Of a DNA stretch of 8,295 nt, positions 1 through 6,396 are shown piece by piece. The notes under the pieces are model-generated. The model was given only the letters and a program-made list of their open reading frames with translations, did no database searches and was not told the origin of the DNA. Numbering within the stretch: position 1 is the stretch's first letter; each line of letters opens with the position of its first letter. The stretch is from Owenweeksia sp. TMED14 (GTDB lineage Bacteria > Bacteroidota > Bacteroidia > Flavobacteriales > Schleiferiaceae). The DNA is taken from assembly GCA_002167805.1 (NCBI GenBank), contig NHBT01000004.1, positions 25,261 to 33,555 on the forward strand, given 5' to 3'. The position numbers and the translations under genes are program-made.

Positions 1-486
1 TGTTCAAATTTATCTAAACAAATAAAAAAGACATTCCCTGAAATTGAAATAATCGCCGGAGTCGCAACTGGTGCCATAGGCATCGCTGCATTAGTTGCTC
101 AAGATCTAGGATTACCTATGGTCTACGTGAGGTCTGCATCTAAAGGACATGGAAGAAAAAATTTAATCGAAGGTCATCTCGAAAGCGGGAAAAAAGTTGT
201 TGTTGTTGAAGATTTGATTTCTACTGGAATGAGTTCTCTAAAGGCAGTAAATTCGATTAAAGAATCAGGAGGTCGAGTAATGGGTATGTTGGCAATATTT
301 ACTTATGGTTTCCAAGAATCAACTAAAGCTTTTAATAATGAAGGTTGCAAATTAATTACACTCAGTGATTTTGAGCACTTGTTGAGGGGAATAAAAAATG
401 ATAAATCTTTTAGCTCGGAAGATCAATTGATTTTAGATGATTGGAGAAAAAATCCCAAAAATTGGCATAATATAAAGTCTTCTTGA
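1..486 (+). CDS. pyrE: Orotate phosphoribosyltransferase, 5'-truncated by the window edge
   Basis: This enzyme transfers the phosphoribosyl group of PRPP to orotate, giving orotidine 5'-monophosphate in cytosolic de novo pyrimidine synthesis. The frame is open from base 1, and 161 residues are visible before the TGA; the family is about 210 residues, so roughly 50 N-terminal residues lie outside. Seen in the fragment: IAGVATGAIGIAALVA at about residues 18-33, the region that precedes the flexible loop; RSASKGHGRKNLIEG at 44-58, matching the catalytic-loop Lys-x-His-Gly and the following IEG; and the PRPP-binding signature VVVVEDLISTGMSS at 66-79 with its acidic pair E70-D71. The first internal ATG, at base 118, falls inside the fold and is not the start. 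The gene converges on birA with only 5 bases between the stops. Identification is firm from the combination of loop and PRPP motif. Confidence 0.95.
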   Translation, partial: CSNLSKQIKKTFPEIEIIAGVATGAIGIAALVAQDLGLPMVYVRSASKGHGRKNLIEGHLESGKKVVVVEDLISTGMSSLKAVNSIKESGGRVMGMLAIFTYGFQESTKAFNNEGCKLITLSDFEHLLRGIKNDKSFSSEDQLILDDWRKNPKNWHNIKSS

Positions 487-491
487 AAAAA

Positions 492-1202
492 TCAATTAGA
501 CTCCTCTAGCCATCGGATTTCTTTATTTGAGAAAAGCCTCGTTTGTCCATTAATGCGCATTAATTCCATTCTTCCGTCTTCTAGAATTGCTGAAGTTTTT
601 GCACTAAATATTTCTCCGGTAATTAAGTTTTCCCAGTTCGAAAAAATATTCCAGTGAAATAAACTCTTTTCATATTCTAAACGTACATTTTTGTCTTTCA
701 ACTTGATACGACTTATAACTGCTTCTGCAATAGGTTTTATCATCTCATTGGGAATTATATCTGAACCTAAATATGCATACTCCTGTGGTGCGCTTCGAAT
801 ATTAATTCCAAATCCAAAAAAAAAGCGATCACAAAAACCATTTTTCCAATTGGATTCCGATAAAATTCCTGCAATTTTTTTTGATTTAAATAAAATATCA
901 TTTGGCCATTTTAGTGTTATATCATTTTTATAACCCAAAAGAAAAAGCTTTAAAGCAAGTGATCCAGACATATGTGCTCTCATCAACTCGTCACTATCCC
1001 ATGAAATTTGTGGACTAATAATCGTCATTAATAAGGACCCTCCAACGTCATCAACCCAGCGAGAATTATTCTGACCTCTACCTGCTGTCTGAGTATCTGC
1101 CGTAATGGCAGTCCAACAATTTTTAGAAAAGCTACTTAAATTACTCTTAGCGAATGAATTAGTTGAACTTAACTCTTTGATATGTATGTATTTAATGATC
1201 AC
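492..1202 (-). CDS. birA: Biotin--[acetyl-CoA-carboxylase] ligase, short form without DNA-binding domain
   Basis: The enzyme activates biotin as biotinoyl-5'-AMP and attaches it to the lysine of biotin carboxyl carrier proteins, such as AccB of acetyl-CoA carboxylase. The 236 residues begin directly in the catalytic domain, so this is a class I ligase without the N-terminal helix-turn-helix that makes E. coli BirA a repressor. Visible motifs: STNSFAKS near residues 13-20, the nucleotide/biotin loop GRGQNNSRW at 41-49, KWPND at 98-102, KKIAGILSE at 108-116, GFGINI at 130-135, and a C-terminal SH3-like part with LEDGRMEL and EIRWL at the end. The loop is unusual: the family usually has a second glycine where N46 stands. 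The start is GTG at 1200-1202; an in-frame stop lies three codons upstream and the nearby ATG is out of frame. It is divergent from rsfS and convergent with pyrE. Confidence 0.93.
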   Translation of the reverse strand: MIIKYIHIKELSSTNSFAKSNLSSFSKNCWTAITADTQTAGRGQNNSRWVDDVGGSLLMTIISPQISWDSDELMRAHMSGSLALKLFLLGYKNDITLKWPNDILFKSKKIAGILSESNWKNGFCDRFFFGFGINIRSAPQEYAYLGSDIIPNEMIKPIAEAVISRIKLKDKNVRLEYEKSLFHWNIFSNWENLITGEIFSAKTSAILEDGRMELMRINGQTRLFSNKEIRWLEESN

Positions 1203-1262
1203 TAACCATTTCTAATTGAGTTCCGTACAAGTTTCAGATTAATGCTGGCACCTTTGTTGCGT

Positions 1263-1270
1263 TACATTTG
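1263..1270 (+). promoter_or_regulatory. Candidate Bacteroidota -7 promoter box for the rsfS-ftsH cluster
   Basis: TACATTTG is an exact match to the Bacteroidota -7 element TAnnTTTG. It lies in the divergent intergenic region, 31 bases before the ATG at 1302, which would give a leader of roughly 25 bases. No clear TTG -33 element is found 17-23 bases upstream, so the support is the single box and its position. It is probably the promoter for rsfS and, given the short spacing, for ftsH and genes beyond. Confidence 0.45.
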
Positions 1271-1301
1271 TGAAATTAAAATAAATACCTCAAAATTCAT
1301 T

Positions 1302-1658
1302 ATGAAGCATAGTTTCCCACCAATTATTCTTGAAGCTCTTGAAGGGGTTTCAGAAATGAAGGGAGAAAAAACTGTGGTAATTGACCTAAGACATTTAGAA
1401 AATTCGGTTTGTGACTATTTTATCATAACTGAAGCTCAGTCAAATACTCAGGTTTCTGCTATAAGCTCTGCTGTAGAGAAAAGAGTTAAAGAGCAATGTG
1501 ATGAAAAAGCCTGGCACACTGAAGGATTAGAGCAAAGTGAATGGATATTGATGGATTATGTTGACACCGTGATTCATGTTTTTGAAACGAATTCACGATA
1601 TTTTTACGATATAGAAAGTCTTTGGAAAGATGGAAAGACAACAAAAATTAAAGATTGA
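1302..1658 (+). CDS. rsfS: Ribosome silencing factor RsfS
   Basis: RsfS (Iojap/YbeB family) binds ribosomal protein uL14 on the 50S subunit and blocks joining with 30S, lowering translation under starvation. The product has 118 residues from the chosen start, the usual size for this small single-domain family. Conserved blocks are clear: CDYFIITEAQSNTQVSAI, then AVEKRV, HTEGLEQSEWILMDYVDTV, and VIHVFE followed by RYFYDIESLW near the C-terminus. The frame stays open to an ATG at 1242, which would add 20 residues. I chose 1302 because the extra stretch is unlike the family N-terminus and the -7 promoter box at 1263-1270 lies within it, so the 1242 codon would be upstream of transcription. ftsH begins 18 bases after the stop, suggesting one transcript. 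Confidence 0.93.
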   Translation: MKHSFPPIILEALEGVSEMKGEKTVVIDLRHLENSVCDYFIITEAQSNTQVSAISSAVEKRVKEQCDEKAWHTEGLEQSEWILMDYVDTVIHVFETNSRYFYDIESLWKDGKTTKIKD

Positions 1659-1676
1659 GGTTATAGTACAAGTAAT

Positions 1677-3710
1677 ATGAGTAAAAAGGAACCTAAAAAG
1701 AAACCAGGATTACCAAAATTTGGACTTAGCTGGATATACCTCTCAATATTTGTTGGGCTTTTGGCATTACAATTTTTTTCCAATAATTATTCAGGTCAAA
1801 CTCTCGATTCCAACTTTAGCGACCTGAAGGAAAAAATTTCAAAGGGACATGTTTCTCTGGTAGAAATTGTAAACAAAAACCATGTTTTAGTTTATTTAGA
1901 CATGGATACTTTGGCTTCAAACGAGGACTACAAAGAAATCTCAAAAACAACTTTTGGAGACTCGCCAAACCCCGGACCCCATTACCAATTTACGGCAGGA
2001 GACAATTTTGAAGAAAAAATCTGGCGTTTTTATGATGAAAACCCGGATGTCAAAACTCAGTTTGGAGAAGTTAATGTCCAGCATAAAACAGAAACGAACT
2101 ATTGGACAGAAGTTTTATCTTGGATAGTTCCATTTGCTCTAATAGCATTTTTCTGGTTTTTCATGATGAGACGAATGGGTGGCGGTTCAGGTGGCGGTCC
2201 AGGCGCGCAAATATTTAATATAGGTAAGTCAAAAGCCCAAATGTTTGATGCGGATGCTGAGGTTCGAATCACATTTCAGAATGTTGCTGGGATGGAAGGT
2301 GCTAAAGATGAAGTACTAGAAGTTGTTGACTTTCTTAAGAACCCAACGAAATATACAAATCTTGGAGGTAAGATTCCCAAAGGAGTATTGCTTTCAGGAC
2401 CTCCAGGAACGGGAAAAACGTTATTGGCAAAAGCCGTAGCAGGAGAGGCCAAAGTCCCATTTTTTTCTTTGAGCGGCTCAGATTTTGTTGAAATGTTCGT
2501 TGGTGTTGGAGCAAGTAGAGTAAGAGATTTATTTAAACAGGCAAAAGAAAAATCACCTAGCATCATTTTTATCGACGAAATAGATGCAATTGGGCGTGCT
2601 CGAGGCAAATCCAATATCAATGGGGGAAATGATGAAAGAGAAAATACTTTAAATCAACTTCTTACTGAAATGGATGGCTTTGGGACCAATGAACACGTAA
2701 TTGTCATGGGAGCCACAAATAGAGCAGATATACTTGATCGAGCTTTGATGAGAGCAGGAAGGTTTGACAGGGTTGTTTATGTTGACTTACCTGAATTTAA
2801 AGAAAGAAAAGAAATTTTTGATGTACACCTAAAGCCACTAAAACATAGTAAAACATTAGATGTCCAATTCCTAGCGCGTCAAACTCCTGGCTTTTCAGGA
2901 GCAGATATTGCGAATGTTTGTAATGAGGCAGCCTTGGTAGCTGCAAGAAAGAATAAGAAAAAAGTGGAAAAACAAGATTTCTTGGATGCCGTTGATCGGA
3001 TTATAGGTGGGATGGAAAAGAAAAGTAAAATTATCACTCCAGAAGAGAAAAGAGTTATTGCCTATCATGAAGCAGGACATGCAACTGTAAGTTGGTTATT
3101 AGAGCATGCTTCACCGTTGGTAAAAGTTACTATTGTCCCAAGAGGAAGATCCCTAGGTGCAGCGTGGTATCTTCCAGAAGAGAGACAGTTAAATTCTACA
3201 AATCAACTTTTAGACGAAATGTGCGCCACGATGGGCGGAAGAGCTGCTGAAGAAGTTGTATTCCAAGAAATAACAACAGGAGCGCTAAGTGATCTTGAAA
3301 AAGTTACGAAACAAGCAAAAGCAATCGTTTCAATCTATGGATTAAATGAAGAAATTGGAAATGTCACTTATTATGATTCAACGGGGCAAAGCGAATACCA
3401 ATTTGACAAACCTTACAGTGAAAAAACAGCTCAAATAATTGATCAAGAAATATCCAAAATCATAGAAAGTCAATATAACAGAGCTAAAAACCTGATAAAT
3501 GAAAATATCGACAAACTACAATTACTAGCTGAAGATCTATTAAAAAATGAGGTAATTTTCAAGGAAAATTTAGAAGCAATTTTTGGGAAACGAAAATGGC
3601 TAACTTCTGAGGAGAAAATTCAAGCTTCTTTGAACGCAGAATCCAAAAAAAAAGTAGTTACTCGAAAGAAAAAATCACCATTAAAACCAAACGGTGATGA
3701 GGAGTCCTAA
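1677..3710 (+). CDS. ftsH: ATP-dependent zinc metalloprotease FtsH
   Basis: FtsH is a hexameric, inner-membrane-anchored AAA+ protease that extracts and degrades damaged membrane proteins and some cytosolic regulators. The 677 residues show full architecture: transmembrane helix 1 at about 18-34, a periplasmic domain of about 110 residues, helix 2 at about 145-163, a glycine-rich linker (168-176), then the AAA domain. There are Walker A GPPGTGKT (241-248), the aromatic pore motif FVGVG (274-278), Walker B IIFIDEID (296-303), and the second region of homology with arginine fingers R359 and R362 in LMRAGRFDR. The M41 protease domain has zinc motif HEAGH (464-468), and D539 in TTGALSDLE is the third zinc ligand. 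All key residues are intact. The tail is lysine-rich (657-670) and contains a run of nine A bases at 3645-3653. The 64 bases to the next gene hold no convincing terminator. Confidence 0.98.
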   Translation: MSKKEPKKKPGLPKFGLSWIYLSIFVGLLALQFFSNNYSGQTLDSNFSDLKEKISKGHVSLVEIVNKNHVLVYLDMDTLASNEDYKEISKTTFGDSPNPGPHYQFTAGDNFEEKIWRFYDENPDVKTQFGEVNVQHKTETNYWTEVLSWIVPFALIAFFWFFMMRRMGGGSGGGPGAQIFNIGKSKAQMFDADAEVRITFQNVAGMEGAKDEVLEVVDFLKNPTKYTNLGGKIPKGVLLSGPPGTGKTLLAKAVAGEAKVPFFSLSGSDFVEMFVGVGASRVRDLFKQAKEKSPSIIFIDEIDAIGRARGKSNINGGNDERENTLNQLLTEMDGFGTNEHVIVMGATNRADILDRALMRAGRFDRVVYVDLPEFKERKEIFDVHLKPLKHSKTLDVQFLARQTPGFSGADIANVCNEAALVAARKNKKKVEKQDFLDAVDRIIGGMEKKSKIITPEEKRVIAYHEAGHATVSWLLEHASPLVKVTIVPRGRSLGAAWYLPEERQLNSTNQLLDEMCATMGGRAAEEVVFQEITTGALSDLEKVTKQAKAIVSIYGLNEEIGNVTYYDSTGQSEYQFDKPYSEKTAQIIDQEISKIIESQYNRAKNLINENIDKLQLLAEDLLKNEVIFKENLEAIFGKRKWLTSEEKIQASLNAESKKKVVTRKKKSPLKPNGDEES

Positions 3711-3774
3711 TTCTTTTACAAGGAACTGCAATAAAACGAATTAGATTTACTAATTTTCAGGGTAATTCTTGACA

Positions 3775-4407
3775 ATGGCTGGACTTTTTGGAAAATTTTT
3801 TTCAATATTAAGCGGGGCTCCCGAACACAGTGTTTCGGAGCCCAGAGACTCCGTTGCTCGATTTGTTTCTGTTAATGATGACCCAGTAGATTTGACATTT
3901 GTAAAAAAGTTTACGGACGGGGGAGGCTATTTTGTGTATTGTGGCAATGAAGAAGAGATAATTGATCATTTAAAAGATGCATCAGAAGAATTTGGAGAGA
4001 CTCATTTTTTCATGCCCGAATCCGAATTAATTTTTTGGTTTCAAAAAGCTGGGTTAACAGTTTCACGAGAGAATCCGTTAGATGCCAATGCTATGGTAAC
4101 GACCTGCCATGCAGCGATTGCTCAAACCGGAGGAATTATGATATCTGATATACAGACAGCCGGACTTAAATTTGCTCAGCTGCCTTCTATTCATTTGGTT
4201 TTTGCCAAAGTATCGCAGGTAGTTAAATCTCTGTCAGATGGAATGTCTGCGATAAATAAATCCCATAGAGATCAAAGGCCTAAAGCTATTATAACCTTAA
4301 AAGGCAAAATGGATGAAAGTGTGATGCAAGCAAAAGTTGATCCAAATAAAGATCGTCAAATATATTTTTTCTTAATGGAAGACCATCTTTTCACCAGTTT
4401 AAAATGA
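3775..4407 (+). CDS. LUD-domain protein (LutC/YkgG-like), function in this context unknown
   Basis: The 210-residue product belongs to the LUD (lactate utilisation) fold family. The recognisable core is TTCHAAIAQTGGIMIS at about 109-124, followed by LPSIHLVFAKVSQVVKSL at 136-153, equivalent to the usual D/H-AAIAETGT...LPP.HIVV blocks. In LutABC operons LutC helps oxidise L-lactate, but no LutA or LutB is present here. The typical C-terminal GPSRTADIE-like motif is also absent: this protein instead ends in a stretch with AIITLKG (171-177) and IYFFLMEDHL (196-205). Lactate oxidation should therefore not be assumed. The ATG at 3775 is preferred over a TTG two codons upstream. The stop overlaps the cdsA start by 4 bases (ATGA), so translation is probably coupled. 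A GC-rich inverted repeat lies at codons 14-23. Family membership is fairly sure; function is not. Confidence 0.85.
   Translation: MAGLFGKFFSILSGAPEHSVSEPRDSVARFVSVNDDPVDLTFVKKFTDGGGYFVYCGNEEEIIDHLKDASEEFGETHFFMPESELIFWFQKAGLTVSRENPLDANAMVTTCHAAIAQTGGIMISDIQTAGLKFAQLPSIHLVFAKVSQVVKSLSDGMSAINKSHRDQRPKAIITLKGKMDESVMQAKVDPNKDRQIYFFLMEDHLFTSLK
3815..3843 (+). repeat. GC-rich inverted repeat (possible mRNA hairpin) inside the LUD gene
   Basis: GGGCTCC at 3815-3821 is the exact reverse complement of GGAGCCC at 3837-3843. The intervening 15 bases can extend the stem imperfectly (GAA with TTC) toward a small CACAGTG loop. It starts about 40 bases into the coding region in otherwise AT-rich DNA. No T-run follows, so it does not look like an intrinsic terminator. 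It may simply reflect the codons used, or it may affect translation or mRNA stability. Confidence 0.5.
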
Positions 4408-5057
4408 TTCAAAGAATATTTTGGGGAATTATATATGGTCTTGCCATATTTTGGATTTGTAATGCTCAAAACTGGTCACCCTACCTGCTTTTTATTCCAT
4501 TGTTACTTGTCTGTGTCGAATTTATCAAGATGGAAAAATTAAAAGTTTGGGAAAAAATATTTGGAATCATATATGTGAGCCATGCTAGTTACTCAACCTG
4601 GTCAATATCCTACTATTCTAATATTGATAATTTATCGATTTTATTTATAATTTTTGGCTTAATCTGGATAAGTGATTCTATGGCTTTTTTCGGTGGGAAA
4701 TTTTTTGGGAAAAACTCACTAGCGCCCTCCATTTCTCCAAATAAGACAATAGAAGGAGCAGCTATTGGCTTTATTTGTACTCTACTAATAGGTTGTTTTT
4801 CTCTCAATTTCATAGATCCGATGTCGGAATTCAAGTCGATAAATTCATGGCAAAGAATATCATGGGCATTGCCTTTGACAATTTCCATTTCTGCTCCTTT
4901 AGGAGATCTGATAGGTTCTAAATTCAAGCGATTGGCAGGTGTAAAAGACTCTGGCACATTCTTACCAGGACATGGTGGAGCATTAGATCGTTTTGATAGC
5001 TTTTTACTATCTGTAATCTTGGTTCAAGTTTTTCAATCTTATATCTTAATATCATGA
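4404..5057 (+). CDS. cdsA: Phosphatidate cytidylyltransferase (CDP-diacylglycerol synthase), unusually short
   Basis: CdsA is an integral inner-membrane enzyme that converts phosphatidic acid and CTP into CDP-diacylglycerol, the branch point for phospholipids. The family signature is at residues 172-198: S172, K175-R176, K181-D182, L187-P188, H190-G191-G192, D195-R196 and D198, with alanine at 193 where V, I or L is usual. Upstream, WISDSMAFFGGKFFGK (88-103) and ISPNKTIEG (110-118) are also typical. Hydrophobic segments lie at about 5-20, 25-41, 51-66, 76-95, 117-136, 152-171 and 198-216. At 217 residues it is about 50 shorter than the usual 265-285; the missing part appears to be a helix pair around residues 42-50, while the catalytic C-terminal half is complete. 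The start overlaps the LUD stop and the stop overlaps the psd start, each by 4 bases. Confidence 0.93.
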   Translation: MIQRIFWGIIYGLAIFWICNAQNWSPYLLFIPLLLVCVEFIKMEKLKVWEKIFGIIYVSHASYSTWSISYYSNIDNLSILFIIFGLIWISDSMAFFGGKFFGKNSLAPSISPNKTIEGAAIGFICTLLIGCFSLNFIDPMSEFKSINSWQRISWALPLTISISAPLGDLIGSKFKRLAGVKDSGTFLPGHGGALDRFDSFLLSVILVQVFQSYILIS

Positions 5058-5722
5058 TCCACCGCGAAGGCAGAAAACCCTTATTCATCACACTAATTTT
5101 ACTCACTCTTTTGTATTTTTTTATTCAAAAATTACATCTTCCTGAGTGGGTAAGTCAATTTTATTTAGGCTTTGCAATAGCTCTTTATTTTTTGGTCTTG
5201 CAATTTTTTCGAAACCCTAAAAGAATTACAACTTCTAATATTAATGAAATTATAGCACCTGCAGATGGCAAAATTGTAATTATTGAAGAATGCATTGAGC
5301 ATGAATATCTAAAAGATAAACGGATTTTAATATCCATATTTATGTCTCCTTTCAATGTTCATGTGAATAGGGCTCCAATATCTGGAAAAGTAGTCTATAC
5401 CAATTACCATCCAGGGAAATACTTAGTTGCATGGAATCCAAAGTCATCATTGTTAAATGAAAGAACATCTGTAGTAATGGAAAATCAAATTACAGGTCCT
5501 GTATTATTCCGTCAGATTGCAGGCGCAGTTGCAAGAAGAATAGCGATTTATTGCAAACCAAATAATCAACTGCAAGCAGGAGAGGAATTTGGCTTCATAC
5601 GATTTGGTTCAAGAATGGATATTTTTTTACCCTTGAATTCTGAAATAATGGTAAAAATTGGTGATAAACCTATTGGAGGGGAAACAGTTATTGCACGGGT
5701 TTTAGAGGACTCAGATATTTAA
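5054..5722 (+). CDS. psd: Phosphatidylserine decarboxylase proenzyme (short form)
   Basis: Psd makes phosphatidylethanolamine by decarboxylating phosphatidylserine at the inner membrane, using a pyruvoyl group formed by self-cleavage. The 222 residues fit the short form. There are two N-terminal hydrophobic segments (about 10-27 and 36-52), then FFRNPKR, APADGK with the likely triad aspartate D71, MSPFNVHVNRAPISG with triad histidine H103, and the cleavage motif FGSR at 184-187. Cleavage is expected between G185 and S186, S186 becoming the pyruvoyl residue of the alpha subunit. All three triad positions are intact. The ATG overlaps the cdsA stop by 4 bases, so CdsA and Psd, which bracket the PE pathway, are probably co-translated. 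The 3' end overlaps convergent cmk by 12 bases, so no terminator fits between them. Confidence 0.96.
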   Translation: MIHREGRKPLFITLILLTLLYFFIQKLHLPEWVSQFYLGFAIALYFLVLQFFRNPKRITTSNINEIIAPADGKIVIIEECIEHEYLKDKRILISIFMSPFNVHVNRAPISGKVVYTNYHPGKYLVAWNPKSSLLNERTSVVMENQITGPVLFRQIAGAVARRIAIYCKPNNQLQAGEEFGFIRFGSRMDIFLPLNSEIMVKIGDKPIGGETVIARVLEDSDI

Positions 5723-6394
5723 CCTCTGATTAACTAACTTGGAAACGAAACCAAAAACCTGATCAGGCGTTTGATTCGAATTATCTATGATAATAGCGTC
5801 CTTAGCCTTTATTAAAGGAGAATTTTCTCTAGACTCATCATCACGATCTCTTTGAATCAAATTTGCTCTAACTTCATCAATTGTTACATTAATATCACCA
5901 TTAGATCTTAAATCCTTTAGCCTTCTTTTAGCGCGAATATCATCATCTGCCTTCATAAATAATTTTAAATCTGCATTGGGAAAAACTTTGGTCCCGATAT
6001 CACGTCCATCCATGACAATATTTTTACCATGTGCCATTTTCTGCTGCTGGGATACCAACTGAGACCTAACAAAAGGCAAACTTGAAATTTTTGATACTAT
6101 TGAATTAACCTCCATTGTTCTTATGTCCAATTCTACTAATTCTCCATTTAATATTGAAATATTATTACCATCTAAATCTTGATCAAATGCAAAATGCATG
6201 ACCGGTAATCTCTTTTTAATTAATTCATCATTAAGTTCATTCTTGTCATTCACCCATCCTTCTCTTAGAACCGTTAGAGCTACCATACGGTACATTGCAC
6301 CAGAATCAACATATAAAAAACCAAAATGAACAGCAAGCTTTTTCGCTAATGAACTTTTACCGGTAGACGAATAACCATCAATTGCAATAATCAT
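5711..6394 (-). CDS. cmk: Cytidylate kinase (CMP/dCMP kinase)
   Basis: Cmk phosphorylates CMP and dCMP to the diphosphates with ATP in the cytosol, recycling nucleotides from RNA and lipid turnover. The product has 227 residues, the usual size. Key motifs are present in order: P-loop GYSSTGKSS (7-15), DSGAMYR (30-36) in the nucleotide-monophosphate site, VMDGRDIGT (127-135), KADDDIRAKRR (148-158) leading into the lid, and RDRDDESRENSPL (182-194). IIIDNSN at 201-207 is the usual C-terminal strand. The ATG at 6392-6394 lies 2 bases after the porQ stop, so it should be the distal gene of a lon-porQ-cmk transcript. Its last codons overlap the end of psd on the other strand. Confidence 0.97.
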   Translation of the reverse strand: MIIAIDGYSSTGKSSLAKKLAVHFGFLYVDSGAMYRMVALTVLREGWVNDKNELNDELIKKRLPVMHFAFDQDLDGNNISILNGELVELDIRTMEVNSIVSKISSLPFVRSQLVSQQQKMAHGKNIVMDGRDIGTKVFPNADLKLFMKADDDIRAKRRLKDLRSNGDINVTIDEVRANLIQRDRDDESRENSPLIKAKDAIIIDNSNQTPDQVFGFVSKLVNQRLNI

Positions 6395-6396
6395 AA

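Noticed and set aside
476..502. AGTCT...AGACT inverted repeat at the pyrE/birA junction as a terminator
   Set aside because: Only 5 pairs with a 17-base loop and no flanking T-run; not distinguishable from chance.
691..933. Open frame on the plus strand inside birA (80 codons)
   Set aside because: It lies antisense to a well-conserved gene, its translation resembles no family, and it has no promoter or start context.
1291..1323. Possible birA promoter on the minus strand (GAATTTTG with a TTG 22 bases upstream)
   Set aside because: The -7 box has a mismatch at its first base and the elements fall across the start of rsfS; too weak to annotate.
2276..2620. Antisense open frame of 114 codons within ftsH
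   Set aside because: It covers the Walker A/B region of ftsH in a frame opened by that gene's codon use; the translation is low-complexity and unrecognisable.
3751..3758. TAATTTTC as a -7 box before the LUD gene
   Set aside because: One mismatch to TAnnTTTG and no TTG at a proper distance; such matches are expected by chance in AT-rich DNA.
3769..3777. TTG at 3769 as the LUD gene start
   Set aside because: It adds only two residues and a rare start codon; the ATG at 3775 is directly downstream and more likely.
4613..4957. Antisense open frame of 114 codons within cdsA
   Set aside because: It is a shadow of the cdsA coding strand, with no family resemblance and no separate regulatory signal.
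5758..5767. Palindrome CCTGATCAGG near the psd/cmk junction
   Set aside because: Only a 3-base stem could form around a GATC loop and no T-run follows, so it is not a terminator; it lies within cmk coding sequence.
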